From the IMG/VR virus record IMGVR_UViG_3300034071_000198, positions 1 to 39,797 of that record: a stretch of 39,797 nt of DNA. One strand, written 5' to 3'. Source of the stretch: a virus. The first letter of the stretch is position 1. Every line of letters begins with the position of its first letter. The position numbers were made by a program, and so were the translations under genes. Shown here in pieces: positions 30,271-37,310 of the stretch. The notes beneath the pieces were generated by a model, which saw only the letters and a program-made list of their open reading frames with translations, was not told where the DNA came from and did not search any database.

Positions 30271-30701
30271 AAAGCATCCACCCTCATGCACGCATCTGGA
30301 TTGCAACTGCCGTAGGTCTAGCCGTAGCGCTGGTAGTTACACAGCCTACAGTCTTGACACATCATCCAGAAGGTAGAGTCATTGCCCACTACGAGAACGA
30401 CTACCAACGCTATGCCATTGATGAACTGACCAAGCAGGACAAACTTGAACAGTGGTCTTGCTTGTATGAACTATGGAAACGCGAGTCAAACTGGCGACCA
30501 AAAGCCAAGAACAAAACATCTAGTGCCATGGGTATTCCACAGTTACTGGACAGTACATGGGAGAACATCGGTCTTAAGCCAACCTGGAATGGCAGGAAGC
30601 AGATTGATGCTGGGCTTGTCTATCTGGAACACAGATACGGCAAGTCAGGCAACAACATCTGCCGAGCATACGCTCATCACCTTGCCAAGGGTTGGTATTA
30701 A
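30267..30701 (+). CDS. Membrane-anchored lytic transglycosylase-like protein (144 aa)
   Basis: An N-terminal membrane span or signal anchor (IWIATAVGLAVALVVTQPTV, residues about 10-29) is followed by an SLT-type transglycosylase core: LWKRESNWRPKA with Glu73 as likely catalytic acid, then SSAMGIPQLLDSTWE (the conserved S-x-A-x-G-x-P-Q-L block) and AGLVYLEHRYG. This enzyme would cut peptidoglycan outside the membrane. It is in the early block, away from the lysis cassette, so a role in wall remodelling or local lysis is possible. An endolysin role is less likely because the late M15 enzyme fills it. Confidence 0.8.
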   Translation: MKSIHPHARIWIATAVGLAVALVVTQPTVLTHHPEGRVIAHYENDYQRYAIDELTKQDKLEQWSCLYELWKRESNWRPKAKNKTSSAMGIPQLLDSTWENIGLKPTWNGRKQIDAGLVYLEHRYGKSGNNICRAYAHHLAKGWY

Positions 30702-30704
30702 GAC

Positions 30705-31055
30705 ATGAAGCCTGAGTACCATGAAATTATGGGCGTAAGAATAATGGGCAAGCGCCATGGCAAAACCATCACCCGTTATTTCTTAAGATACAACCCAAGA
30801 ATTATGAGCAAGGGTAAGTGCCGAGGCATAGACACCGAAGTATTTTACCCACCAAAGGACTTGTTCACACGCGATGAGGAGCGCATGATTGACAAGATGT
30901 GTTCCGACTGTCCGATAAAGCAGGCGTGCCTGGAGTGGGGCTTAGCCCATGAAAGGTACGGAGTATGGGGTGGCACCACACCTGCGATGCGTACCCGTCT
31001 GCGTAGTCGTGTCGGTTGGGATGTGACAGACCCAAACAATAACCCTGTGTTATGA
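30705..31055 (+). CDS. WhiB-family iron-sulfur transcription regulator (116 aa)
   Basis: The four conserved cysteines are C39, C66, C69 and C75 (GKCRGIDTEVFYPP, then MCSDCPIKQACLEWGL), and GVWGG (residues 86-90) with a basic tail (TPAMRTRLRSR) completes the WhiB signature. WhiB proteins bind a [4Fe-4S] cluster and the primary sigma factor. They are limited to Actinobacteria and their phages, which identifies the host class. It is the last early gene. The start is the ATG of TTAAGACATG, one codon after the transglycosylase TAA. A role in host or late-gene control is inferred. Confidence 0.9.
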   Translation: MKPEYHEIMGVRIMGKRHGKTITRYFLRYNPRIMSKGKCRGIDTEVFYPPKDLFTRDEERMIDKMCSDCPIKQACLEWGLAHERYGVWGGTTPAMRTRLRSRVGWDVTDPNNNPVL

Positions 31056-31062
31056 TTGTCTA

Positions 31063-31124
31063 GCACATAAGCGATAAGTTTATGTGCATAGAAAAGCCCA
31101 GCGATTCTCTCCTGTCTCGCTGGG
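31063..31124. terminator. Bidirectional terminator between convergent operons
   Basis: CCCAGCGA (31097-31104) pairs perfectly with TCGCTGGG (31117-31124). It has an A-rich 5' flank (GAAAAG) and a T-rich 3' flank (TTTCTCT), so it can work from both sides. A second perfect repeat GCACATAA (31063-31070) with TTATGTGC (31080-31087) lies just before. WhiB ends at 31055 and the dNMP kinase ends at 31137. Confidence 0.75.
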
Positions 31125-31136
31125 TTTCTCTATGTA

Positions 31137-31673
31137 TTAAGCCAGGTCAAGTTCCTTAGCAAGCATAAACACTTCATCACTTAAGTCATCAAGAGTTCCA
31201 TCGTTATAGATAACATGATTGAACATGTAGTTATCCATTGCATGCTCTGATGGGTGTCCATTGACAGCGCTATGGTTGTGGCGATTGATGCGCCAGACAG
31301 TACCACCAAGATTCTTGATTGCTTGTGCCTCATTAGGAAAGCGCACATCAGATACAACAACTTTATCTTCTGACTTAATACCTGACAATGCAATCTTAAT
31401 CCAGAAGTCATCACCAAACATCTTGCGCCCAACATCTGTACCTAGTACCTGCAATAGACGGCGCACCTCTGGGTCACGCTTAGTTACATCCCAGCCATAG
31501 TCATCAACACGATGGGCTATGTGTGTGATGCTATCCAACTTAGGATTCAATCTCAGTAAAGCCTCACGCATAGGGTCAGCGAAAGCGATACGGCGATAGC
31601 CGTAATTAAGACACAACAATTCTGCCGTGCTGTCCTTGCCTGATTGTGCGTATCCACTTAGTCCAATAATCAT
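31137..31673 (-). CDS. Deoxynucleoside monophosphate kinase (178 aa)
   Basis: The N-terminal P-loop GYAQSGKDS (residues 7-15), RIAFADPMREAL and the LGTDVGRKMFGDDFW block are characteristic of phage dNMP kinases (T4 gp1 class), which phosphorylate dNMPs for DNA synthesis. WVVSDVRF-like KVVVSDVRFPNEA (residues about 104-116) is also typical. It is the last gene of the replication operon, overlapping the 29-residue protein upstream (shared TTATGA). Confidence 0.85.
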   Translation of the reverse strand: MIIGLSGYAQSGKDSTAELLCLNYGYRRIAFADPMREALLRLNPKLDSITHIAHRVDDYGWDVTKRDPEVRRLLQVLGTDVGRKMFGDDFWIKIALSGIKSEDKVVVSDVRFPNEAQAIKNLGGTVWRINRHNHSAVNGHPSEHAMDNYMFNHVIYNDGTLDDLSDEVFMLAKELDLA

Positions 31674-31759
31674 AAGTCCCCCATCGCTAACTTAATCAAC
31701 ACGATTAAAAGTACAAACTCAATCAATACTATAATCCGTATTAGTTTCTTCTTAGTCAT
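31670..31759 (-). CDS. Single-span membrane microprotein (29 aa)
   Basis: MTKKKLIRIIVLIEFVLLIV followed by LIKLAMGDL is a basic start and one hydrophobic helix. Its ATG lies within the sigma-factor gene end, with AAGGAAC at normal spacing, and its TGA overlaps the dNMP kinase ATG. It links the two genes by overlap. It may act on its own or simply couple translation. Confidence 0.5.
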   Translation of the reverse strand: MTKKKLIRIIVLIEFVLLIVLIKLAMGDL

Positions 31760-32417
31760 TGTTCCTTACTTCCTCTCGTGCTTGTGCATTACTGCGCTTG
31801 CGCCTGTTCCATACTGGTTGCTCTCCACCAAGTCTGTCTTGTAACTTAGTCAATGCACGCTTGACTCTCTTACGCATTGCTTCTTCTGTTGTGCCGTAAA
31901 CCTCAGCCAATGCACCTAACTCCATACCACCTGCGTGATAGCGCATCTTAAGTAAGTCTCTATCTGCTTCTGATAGTTTCTCCAGCCCAGCCATAACATC
32001 TGATAGCAACGCCATGCGATTGCCACCCTCACTTGGCTTGCTTGAGCGAGTAACAAATTCATTACTTAAGTCAGGAGTATCTGACCATCCTTCGTGTGTC
32101 CACACATCACGCAATAGTTCATGCAATACCTCGTGTGAATAATAGAAAGTATCTGACATAGGAGAACGCGATGTTCTCTGTCTCTCCTTAGCCACATACT
32201 TCTGTGCTTCATTGAAGAAAGTCTTACGCAACTTGTACTTAAGACTCTCCTCCTGTTGCCACTGTTCTATCTTGTGCCAATGTTCCAACGCCCACAAAGA
32301 TAGGTGTTGGTACATGTCATCAGTAGTTACTAGCCCACGATGGATGCGACCTGAACGAGAGGCTATCTGTCTTGCGACAGAATAAATCACATCCCATACT
32401 TCGTCTTGCTTATCCAT
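31752..32417 (-). CDS. RNA polymerase sigma factor-like protein (221 aa)
   Basis: Residues about 141-196 form a sigma region 4: LSEADRDLLKMRYHAGGMEL, then GALAEVYGTTEEAMRKRVKR, a helix-turn-helix that recognises -35 boxes. Residues 1-85 are helical with TTDDMYQHLSLWALEHW, resembling region 2 of ECF-type sigma factors. A poorly conserved linker lies between. With WhiB it is a candidate for phage-directed transcription, perhaps of the late promoter. The start overlaps the upstream gene by 8 bases. Confidence 0.75.
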   Translation of the reverse strand: MDKQDEVWDVIYSVARQIASRSGRIHRGLVTTDDMYQHLSLWALEHWHKIEQWQQEESLKYKLRKTFFNEAQKYVAKERQRTSRSPMSDTFYYSHEVLHELLRDVWTHEGWSDTPDLSNEFVTRSSKPSEGGNRMALLSDVMAGLEKLSEADRDLLKMRYHAGGMELGALAEVYGTTEEAMRKRVKRALTKLQDRLGGEQPVWNRRKRSNAQAREEVRNND

Positions 32418-32817
32418 CTACTGTTTCCACCTTCTCATTCTTTAACTTCCGCATTGCCGTGAGTAAATCATCTACTGTTATGAGGTATCCCTTACTCTTA
32501 TTCGGGGGTATCTCACATGTAATCTCACGCCCAAACTCTTTGATGGCATACAACACATGGCTTGTAGGTACCATGAGTACACCTTGTTCCAATACAAACG
32601 CCCAGTAAGCAGCCTCAGTAACCATAATACCTGATGGCTCCCATGATTTAGACTTCATGTACCAGCACTCAACTTCAATGTAAAGATTGTTAGTAACCCA
32701 CCACTTGCGGTCACGCTTAACCTCTACAGTCTTGCCTTCGGTAAGGAGTTCTTCTACTAACTTCTCACCCTTTCTGCCGTACCCAAAATCTAAATCAAAA
32801 CTGGAATTTTTAACCAT
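32410..32817 (-). CDS. PD-(D/E)XK-like nuclease-fold protein (135 aa)
   Basis: FDLDFGYGRKGEKLVEELL, then VEVKRDRKWWVTNNLYIEVE, gives the acidic residue, E-x-K and following strand of a small restriction-like fold. The C-terminal half is less typical (HVLYAIKEFGREITCEI). The start lies in TTAAGACATGG, an early-type repeat copy on this strand, one codon after the TAA of the primase gene. A DNA-repair or recombination nuclease is likely; the exact family is unclear. Confidence 0.6.
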   Translation of the reverse strand: MVKNSSFDLDFGYGRKGEKLVEELLTEGKTVEVKRDRKWWVTNNLYIEVECWYMKSKSWEPSGIMVTEAAYWAFVLEQGVLMVPTSHVLYAIKEFGREITCEIPPNKSKGYLITVDDLLTAMRKLKNEKVETVDG

Positions 32818-32820
32818 GTC

Positions 32821-33441
32821 TTAAGACCCAACGCGTTTGCGTAAGCCTTCTGCCCCTTCTTGTAGGTAAACATCATTGACATCACAGTTGTCTGGCATGA
32901 ACACAGGGAACACATTGTCTAACTCTCGTGTTATGTTCTTCGCCATCTCTCTACCTGCATTGTCACCATCACAGAACAACATAATCTTTTCCCAGTCAGC
33001 CAATACCCGTGAGTAGAATGGCTTCCAGTTATTAGCACCTGGCAACCCGACTGCTGCGAACCCTACTTGTGTTGCGATAATTGTATCAATCTCTCCCTCA
33101 CAAATTACGAGAACATCAGCATCAGTTTGTAATGCCATGACATTGAAGATGTGTGTGGTTGCACCAGGGCGAGAGAGATACTTCGGTCCACTGTCATTGC
33201 TTAAACTGCGGAAGCGTATGTCAATGACACCCGATGGTGTGATGTAAGGGATAGCCAACTTACCTGAGTAAGGTTCATGTCCCGTCTCAGGATTCGCCAC
33301 GAAGCCGAGGCGGAACATACGCGCCGTTGCTTCCGTTATACCGCGACTCTCCAGATACGGAAGAACCTCTGCTAGGCTTTGCTCGTAGTTCTCCGTGGCT
33401 TTCGCCAGTAATTCTCTCTGCGATTTTGACAGCCTCGCCAT
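32821..33441 (-). CDS. Primase TOPRIM subunit (206 aa)
   Basis: VLVICEGEIDTIIATQ (Glu115), then LPGANNWKPF and MLFCDGDNAGREMA (Asp158 and Asp160), form the TOPRIM catalytic site of DnaG-type primases. The N-terminal part (YLESRGITEATARMFRLGFV) is the usual primase linker. The ATG 33441 has its own strong ribosome site AAGGAG seven bases upstream, although it lies 155 bases inside the zinc-finger gene, in a different frame. The primase is thus encoded as two overlapping polypeptides. It makes RNA primers for host polymerase. Confidence 0.85.
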   Translation of the reverse strand: MARLSKSQRELLAKATENYEQSLAEVLPYLESRGITEATARMFRLGFVANPETGHEPYSGKLAIPYITPSGVIDIRFRSLSNDSGPKYLSRPGATTHIFNVMALQTDADVLVICEGEIDTIIATQVGFAAVGLPGANNWKPFYSRVLADWEKIMLFCDGDNAGREMAKNITRELDNVFPVFMPDNCDVNDVYLQEGAEGLRKRVGS

Positions 33442-33661
33442 ACTTGACTCCTTCTTTCTTCATAATCAATGAGTACACATCTCCTGCCATGTCACAGGCG
33501 AAACATCTAAAGCCACCCTTATCAATGTTGAGTCGGGCTGACTTAACTTTGTCATTGTGAAAGGCACAGCGGACTGTTACCCATCCAGTTCTGACAGGTA
33601 TAGTAAATCCGTAATGCTCTAAGACTTTAACGATGTCATGCTTAGAGTTTTGGGAGGACAT
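33287..33661 (-). CDS. Primase CHC2 zinc-finger subunit (124 aa)
   Basis: VRCAFHNDKVKSARLNIDKG, followed by GFRCFACDMAGDVYSLI, gives C32, H35, C53 and C56, the CHC2 zinc finger of DnaG-type primases that contacts template DNA. The C-terminus after residue 85 is Ser/Gly-rich and ends in a different frame from the TOPRIM subunit. I use ATG 33661; a longer frame reaches 33691 but would overlap the upstream gene more. The two primase parts may associate as a complex. Confidence 0.85.
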   Translation of the reverse strand: MSSQNSKHDIVKVLEHYGFTIPVRTGWVTVRCAFHNDKVKSARLNIDKGGFRCFACDMAGDVYSLIMKKEGVKYGEAVKIAERITGESHGELRAKPSRGSSVSGESRYNGSNGAYVPPRLRGES

Positions 33662-34007
33662 TGCTGAGCCTTTGAACAACATAAGCATCACCTGTTCCCT
33701 TGTTACTTGCCTTGATAATTACCAATGGTGATGGTGCTAGTAGTAATCTCTTTGACAAGCGGTAATTCTCTGCTTCAATATCTGCCTCACGCAACCAACC
33801 TGATAGGTCAATGCGACCATCACGCCGTGGTGCCTTGGCTTCAATGACATAAGAATCATTTGCTGTCTTAAGAAAGACATCTCCAATGTCGTTACGCCCA
33901 GCGCGAGGTAGGCGTTGTGCTTCGTAATCTAACTCAACAAAGAAGTCTGCCAGGTCTATCTCCCAGCCTGCACCTCTACGCTTGTTGGCTATTTGCTGAT
34001 TGCTCAC
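33642..34007 (-). CDS. Holliday junction resolvase-like nuclease (121 aa)
   Basis: The pattern KRRGAGWEIDLADFF, then LPRAGRNDIGDVFL and SYVIEAKAPRRDG, gives the Glu16, Asp43 and E56-x-K58 catalytic set of archaeal Hjc-type or phage resolvases of the PD-(D/E)XK fold. It would resolve branched DNA before packaging. The start is GTG 34007 with AGGAGAGAGC upstream, overlapping the glycosyltransferase end by 32 bases. Confidence 0.75.
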   Translation of the reverse strand: MSNQQIANKRRGAGWEIDLADFFVELDYEAQRLPRAGRNDIGDVFLKTANDSYVIEAKAPRRDGRIDLSGWLREADIEAENYRLSKRLLLAPSPLVIIKASNKGTGDAYVVQRLSNVLPKL

Positions 34008-34710
34008 GCTCTCTCCTTTCGGCTATCTCTACTGATGCCCAGTACAGGTTGTAGTACCCATCATCTAAAGCAAAGCGCTTCATGTGCTTGACTAAGGCTG
34101 ATGTATTTGCATAGACTTGTATGCCTGCTGCTTTAACCTTGCGGAAGAAGGCGATGTCCTCACCAATGAACTGCTCACCGCTTGCGCTGTTCTCAGCAAA
34201 TACAAAGTCTGTCTCACCAAACTTGTCATGCAATGCTTTGATAACAGACTTATGCATTAAGACCAAACCTAAGCCAGCGCTGTCAACCTTGATGACTTGA
34301 TTGCGTGGCAGTGGGTGGTGATGTTTAATCTGATACTCGTTCTCACCCTCATCAAAGATAGCAGGCATAGGTTGCATCAGTGTGTTCTCCATCTGCTTAG
34401 AGATAAAGTACACGCCACTTACAACTGGACGAGCAATCTTGTCAGCGGTATCCCATAGAGCCTTGACAACCTCCTTGGTAAGTACGATGTCAGAGTCAAC
34501 CCATAGCGCCCAGTCAGTACCCACCTTATTCCACATCTCAAAGGCAGCCTGTCGTTGGCGTGCAATCTGGTTACCCTGCACACGAATAGCATTGTGGAAT
34601 GGAACATCACCAGTGATGATGCTATACACCAAGCCCTCTGTGAACTTGCCATCTGTGTTTCCATTGTCACACCAGATAACAGATAATGTTTCTTTATTAC
34701 TATGCGCCAT
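33976..34710 (-). CDS. GT-A-fold glycosyltransferase (244 aa)
   Basis: WALWVDSDIVLTKEVV contains the D72-x-D74 metal-binding motif of family 2-like glycosyltransferases. NGNTDGKFTEGLVYSIITGD and FIGEDIAFFRKVKAAGIQVY are typical of the type phages use to modify DNA or surface sugars. I use ATG 34710, which has AAAGGTG upstream, rather than a TTG at 34716. Substrate unknown: hydroxymethylated DNA is not supported, because no hydroxymethylase is seen. Host wall sugar or virion glycosylation is possible. Confidence 0.75.
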   Translation of the reverse strand: MAHSNKETLSVIWCDNGNTDGKFTEGLVYSIITGDVPFHNAIRVQGNQIARQRQAAFEMWNKVGTDWALWVDSDIVLTKEVVKALWDTADKIARPVVSGVYFISKQMENTLMQPMPAIFDEGENEYQIKHHHPLPRNQVIKVDSAGLGLVLMHKSVIKALHDKFGETDFVFAENSASGEQFIGEDIAFFRKVKAAGIQVYANTSALVKHMKRFALDDGYYNLYWASVEIAERREREQSANSQQA

Positions 34711-35116
34711 TTTCAAACACCTTTTCTGATTGGTCGAGTACTTCCATTGAACCTTCGGCTAAGTCTTTCCATGAGTCAGCCATGATTTTCAGGTTGATTC
34801 CGACTTGTTCTGTACATTCTGGTCCGTGGTTGTCGAGGAGGTGTTGAGCCATTTGGCTAACATAATCAGCAAACTGTAAGCACTCCAGCCATACTGCGGA
34901 AGGGTCGAAGATTTTTCTTGTCGCCTCATCAATATGTTCCATAAACTCTGGAAGTTCACTGAGTATTGTCTCCTTCATTTGAGGTGTTAACTTTGCTTTC
35001 ATCACTGCTTCCGTCAACATCTCTGGTGTAAGCGACAACTCCTTCATTAAGGAGTGTTGTGTACTCATCCTCTGATAGGTCTTTGAGGTTACCCGTTTCT
35101 TCTTCCTGCCAAACAT
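34700..35116 (-). CDS. Helical protein of unknown function overlapping its neighbour (138 aa)
   Basis: The protein is helical and Met/Glu-rich (SLMKELSLTPEMLTEAVMKA, then LPEFMEHIDEATRKIFDPS). Its first 160 bases overlap the previous gene in another frame. Several internal ATGs (35068, 35047, 35002, 34978) could shorten it, none with a strong ribosome site; 35116 has TGGAAG upstream. No family recognised. The true start is uncertain. Confidence 0.45.
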   Translation of the reverse strand: MFGRKKKRVTSKTYQRMSTQHSLMKELSLTPEMLTEAVMKAKLTPQMKETILSELPEFMEHIDEATRKIFDPSAVWLECLQFADYVSQMAQHLLDNHGPECTEQVGINLKIMADSWKDLAEGSMEVLDQSEKVFENGA

Positions 35117-35279
35117 AAGACTTCCACCCTACTGTCCATGAAAAATTCTTTGGTATGTATTTCAACTGCGCTTGTATGTCATCGAATAGTGTCTTAGTTG
35201 GCACAGATAATTCCTCTGCTGAGGCACTACCTTTTATGTCACCGTGATTTTCAACTACTCTTAGTTGCCATTTATTCAT
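34956..35279 (-). CDS. Small protein of unknown function (107 aa)
   Basis: Start ATG 35279 overlaps the helicase TGA (ATGA); a longer frame to 35330 is rejected because it would overlap the helicase deeply. The first half (MNKWQLRVVENHGDIKGSAS) and SWTVGWKSYVWQEEETGNLK suggest a beta-rich domain, and the end is acidic and Ser/Asn-rich. Its last 160 bases overlap the next gene. A replication accessory is possible from position only. Confidence 0.5.
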   Translation of the reverse strand: MNKWQLRVVENHGDIKGSASAEELSVPTKTLFDDIQAQLKYIPKNFSWTVGWKSYVWQEEETGNLKDLSEDEYTTLLNEGVVAYTRDVDGSSDESKVNTSNEGDNTQ

Positions 35280-36055
35280 TGTTGTATTAAGTCCAAAATC
35301 TGCATACTTGCAGGGTCGTAGGACAACCACACAGGTGAGCCACCCATGGCATCGGCTGGTCCGTATCTATTTTTAACTGCACACACACCCATAGATGCTA
35401 TCTGTCCGTGTACTGTGAGTATCAAAGAAGGAGTCTGGGCAATCTTTCCATGCAACGCAGAGCGTGGCGGGCAAGGATTACCAGGAACACCTTCACTGGT
35501 GTGATGGCAAACGACAACTGCAGCGCCAGTATCTCTAGCCCACCACTTGAGTTCACGCATGAGTGTGCGTAGTCCGCCGTACTCATCCTGTCCATCAATG
35601 GTTACATCAACTGCGTTGTCAAGAACAATCAGTTCAACATCTCTACCTAAACGCTCACGACTTGCAAGGACTGCATCCTCTACATCTTTAAGCGAAGGTG
35701 CTGAATCAAACTCCCAAAGGATGTGGTCGGCAGACTTAAGCATCTGCCCTGCCCACTCCCTATCCATTTCCATCAGCGGTTCAACTTCGTTCTGTGGTTT
35801 ACCAGTAAGCATTGCAAGCAATCGCAAACTCATCGTGTGTGAGTGTGTGTCTGCTGAAATGTATAGGGTAGGAACACCAGCATGTACTGCAAGAGATAAG
35901 GCAAGTGTTGATTTACCTGCGCCTGGTGGTCCTGCAATCATGCTGACTTCACCCCGTCTAATTGCTATCTGCTGTGCTGCAAGGGTTTGCCACACTGTTG
36001 GAAGCGTGGCTCCGCCCTGCGATGCAGTCTTGATAGCACGGGATAGAAGGCGCAT
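35276..36055 (-). CDS. RecA/DnaB-type P-loop ATPase, likely helicase (259 aa)
   Basis: Walker A is GPPGAGKST (residues 42-50) and Walker B is VELIVLDN (residues about 140-147), followed by an AAVVVCHHTSEGVP switch-like segment. This is the core RecA fold of the DnaB/RadA superfamily, without the N-terminal domain of full DnaB helicases. It likely unwinds DNA with the nearby primase subunits; a recombinase role is the alternative. The start has no clear ribosome site (TAATCC before ATG), so coupling to the gene upstream is likely. Confidence 0.75.
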   Translation of the reverse strand: MRLLSRAIKTASQGGATLPTVWQTLAAQQIAIRRGEVSMIAGPPGAGKSTLALSLAVHAGVPTLYISADTHSHTMSLRLLAMLTGKPQNEVEPLMEMDREWAGQMLKSADHILWEFDSAPSLKDVEDAVLASRERLGRDVELIVLDNAVDVTIDGQDEYGGLRTLMRELKWWARDTGAAVVVCHHTSEGVPGNPCPPRSALHGKIAQTPSLILTVHGQIASMGVCAVKNRYGPADAMGGSPVWLSYDPASMQILDLIQQ

Positions 36056-36058
36056 GGA

Positions 36059-36478
36059 TTATGGCTGTGCCTTATGTGAGCAAGCCTGACCTTGTGGCTT
36101 AGGACATGCATAGAAGGCACGGTATGGCTTGCCTGTTGACTTAGAGATACCTGCTGCAACAAAGCGCATTGGTCCACCACCACATGCACACTCAGGTGCT
36201 TGTCCTGGAACTGATGCTGTTGGTGCTGGTCGTTGTACTGCACCTTGGTTAACTACCTGTGCGCCAGGAAATGAATCTGCAACTGTGTTAGTTGCCCCTG
36301 CTGCACGAGCCATTGATTCTGTTGTTGCTTCAAGGTCAACCAATGTAGCAAGTCTCTGACTTAATTCATCAATCAGCAAATCAAGTTCTGCACCTGATGA
36401 TGCACGAAGGTTGATGAGCATGCCATCCTTCTTGGTTTTCCAGTTAATCTGGATTGGTGTGTTTTCAGTGTTACTCAT
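36059..36478 (-). CDS. Zinc-ribbon DNA-metabolism protein (139 aa)
   Basis: The N-terminal 60 residues are helical (ELDLLIDELSQRLATLVDLE). A Pro/Ala-rich linker follows, then a C-terminal zinc ribbon (ECACGGGPMRFV, then YRAFYACPKPQGQACSH) with four cysteines. Such terminal ribbons bind single-stranded DNA in some phage proteins. It lies between the nuclease and the helicase, overlapping both neighbours closely; ATG 36478 has AGGAG. Confidence 0.65.
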   Translation of the reverse strand: MSNTENTPIQINWKTKKDGMLINLRASSGAELDLLIDELSQRLATLVDLEATTESMARAAGATNTVADSFPGAQVVNQGAVQRPAPTASVPGQAPECACGGGPMRFVAAGISKSTGKPYRAFYACPKPQGQACSHKAQP

Positions 36479-37310
36479 TTGATTCTCCTAGTTCTGGGTA
36501 TAGATGTGAGTTCTTTCCGTTTACTGCATAGCATGCGTGGTTGACTGAACAAGTACCACACATAAACCCTGGTTGAGGTATGAAGATATTGTTATCAACT
36601 GCAATCTTAAATCCCTTGACATGTGCAGCCAAGCGATTCTCAGTGTAGTGGTCTAACTCTACAGGTTCTGTCATCTCACCTGTGCGAGCCATCCAGTATG
36701 CACCCTTGGTTGGGCGTACTCCCAAAATCTTTTCAACAAGGATTGCATAAGTACCCAACTGGGTGTATGTAACTGGTGGTTTGCTTGATGTCTTAATATC
36801 AATGACCGTCAGTTCTCCGTCTGGTGACACCATCAAGCGGTCAAGAAAGCCCTTGATATTTACGCCACCAACTTCTGTATTAAGTTCTGTTTCTACAGCC
36901 TTGGCTCCATCGGCTAGTTCGTACAGTGTGTACCCACCAACCTCACGGAACTGTACCCAGAAGTCAAGCATCTTGGGTCCATTGTCTAGCCACCAAGTAG
37001 CATCTTCTTTGTTTGGATATGCAGTTGTCTTGCGACCACCAGCACGGAACGGCATGCCATTGTCTGCAAGTTTGTAGTTCTCAATCCAGCGCTGTCTAAA
37101 GACATCGCTTGCATCAAACGCTTCTCCTGGTTTCAGGGCATCATAAACTTCTGTACCCTCATGCAAAGACTTGCCACCTACCAGCCAGTAGGATGGATTC
37201 TCCTGCACTTTCTGCACACGAGTGAGGTAGAATGACCAGCCACAGTTAAGCCATGTTGACATGGCGCTGTGGGAGATATAGTTCTTCCCCGTCTTTTCTT
37301 CTAGTGTCAT
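36471..37310 (-). CDS. Cas4/RecB-like PD-(D/E)XK nuclease with Fe-S cysteines (279 aa)
   Basis: H50 (GGKSLHEGT), D157 (GFLDRLMV), D171-x-K173 (VIDIKTS) and the QLGTYA helix form the RecB-type nuclease site. C23 (STWLNCGWSF) with C251, C254 and C260 (FMCGTCSVNHAC) match the four-cysteine iron-sulfur cluster of Cas4 and AddB. It likely resects DNA ends for recombination or degrades host DNA. The start ATG 37310 has AAAGGAAGTAAC and is preferred to 37325. It heads the operon. A reverse TTAAGACA-type copy encodes the IKTS motif. Confidence 0.85.
   Translation of the reverse strand: MTLEEKTGKNYISHSAMSTWLNCGWSFYLTRVQKVQENPSYWLVGGKSLHEGTEVYDALKPGEAFDASDVFRQRWIENYKLADNGMPFRAGGRKTTAYPNKEDATWWLDNGPKMLDFWVQFREVGGYTLYELADGAKAVETELNTEVGGVNIKGFLDRLMVSPDGELTVIDIKTSSKPPVTYTQLGTYAILVEKILGVRPTKGAYWMARTGEMTEPVELDHYTENRLAAHVKGFKIAVDNNIFIPQPGFMCGTCSVNHACYAVNGKNSHLYPELGESNE

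Larger units (their letters stand above)
25897..30705 (+). repeat. Dispersed (C/A)TTAAGACA repeat family of the early block
   Basis: Copies on the plus strand start at 25897, 26567, 26647, 26837, 26950, 27313, 27487, 27645, 27754, 28024, 28366, 28623, 28887, 29075, 29244, 29367, 29550, 29841, 30192 and 30697. Three reverse copies lie at 28062, 28513 and 30059. Most stand at gene junctions. Some continue as GGAGA and so hold the next ribosome site (26950, 28887, 29075, 29841). Others continue as TG and hold the next start codon (27487, 27645, 29550, 30697). Where they overlap gene ends they encode LKT or IKT (LLLKTGEK, FVLKTGDN, VLLKTGEKK). Confidence 0.85.
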
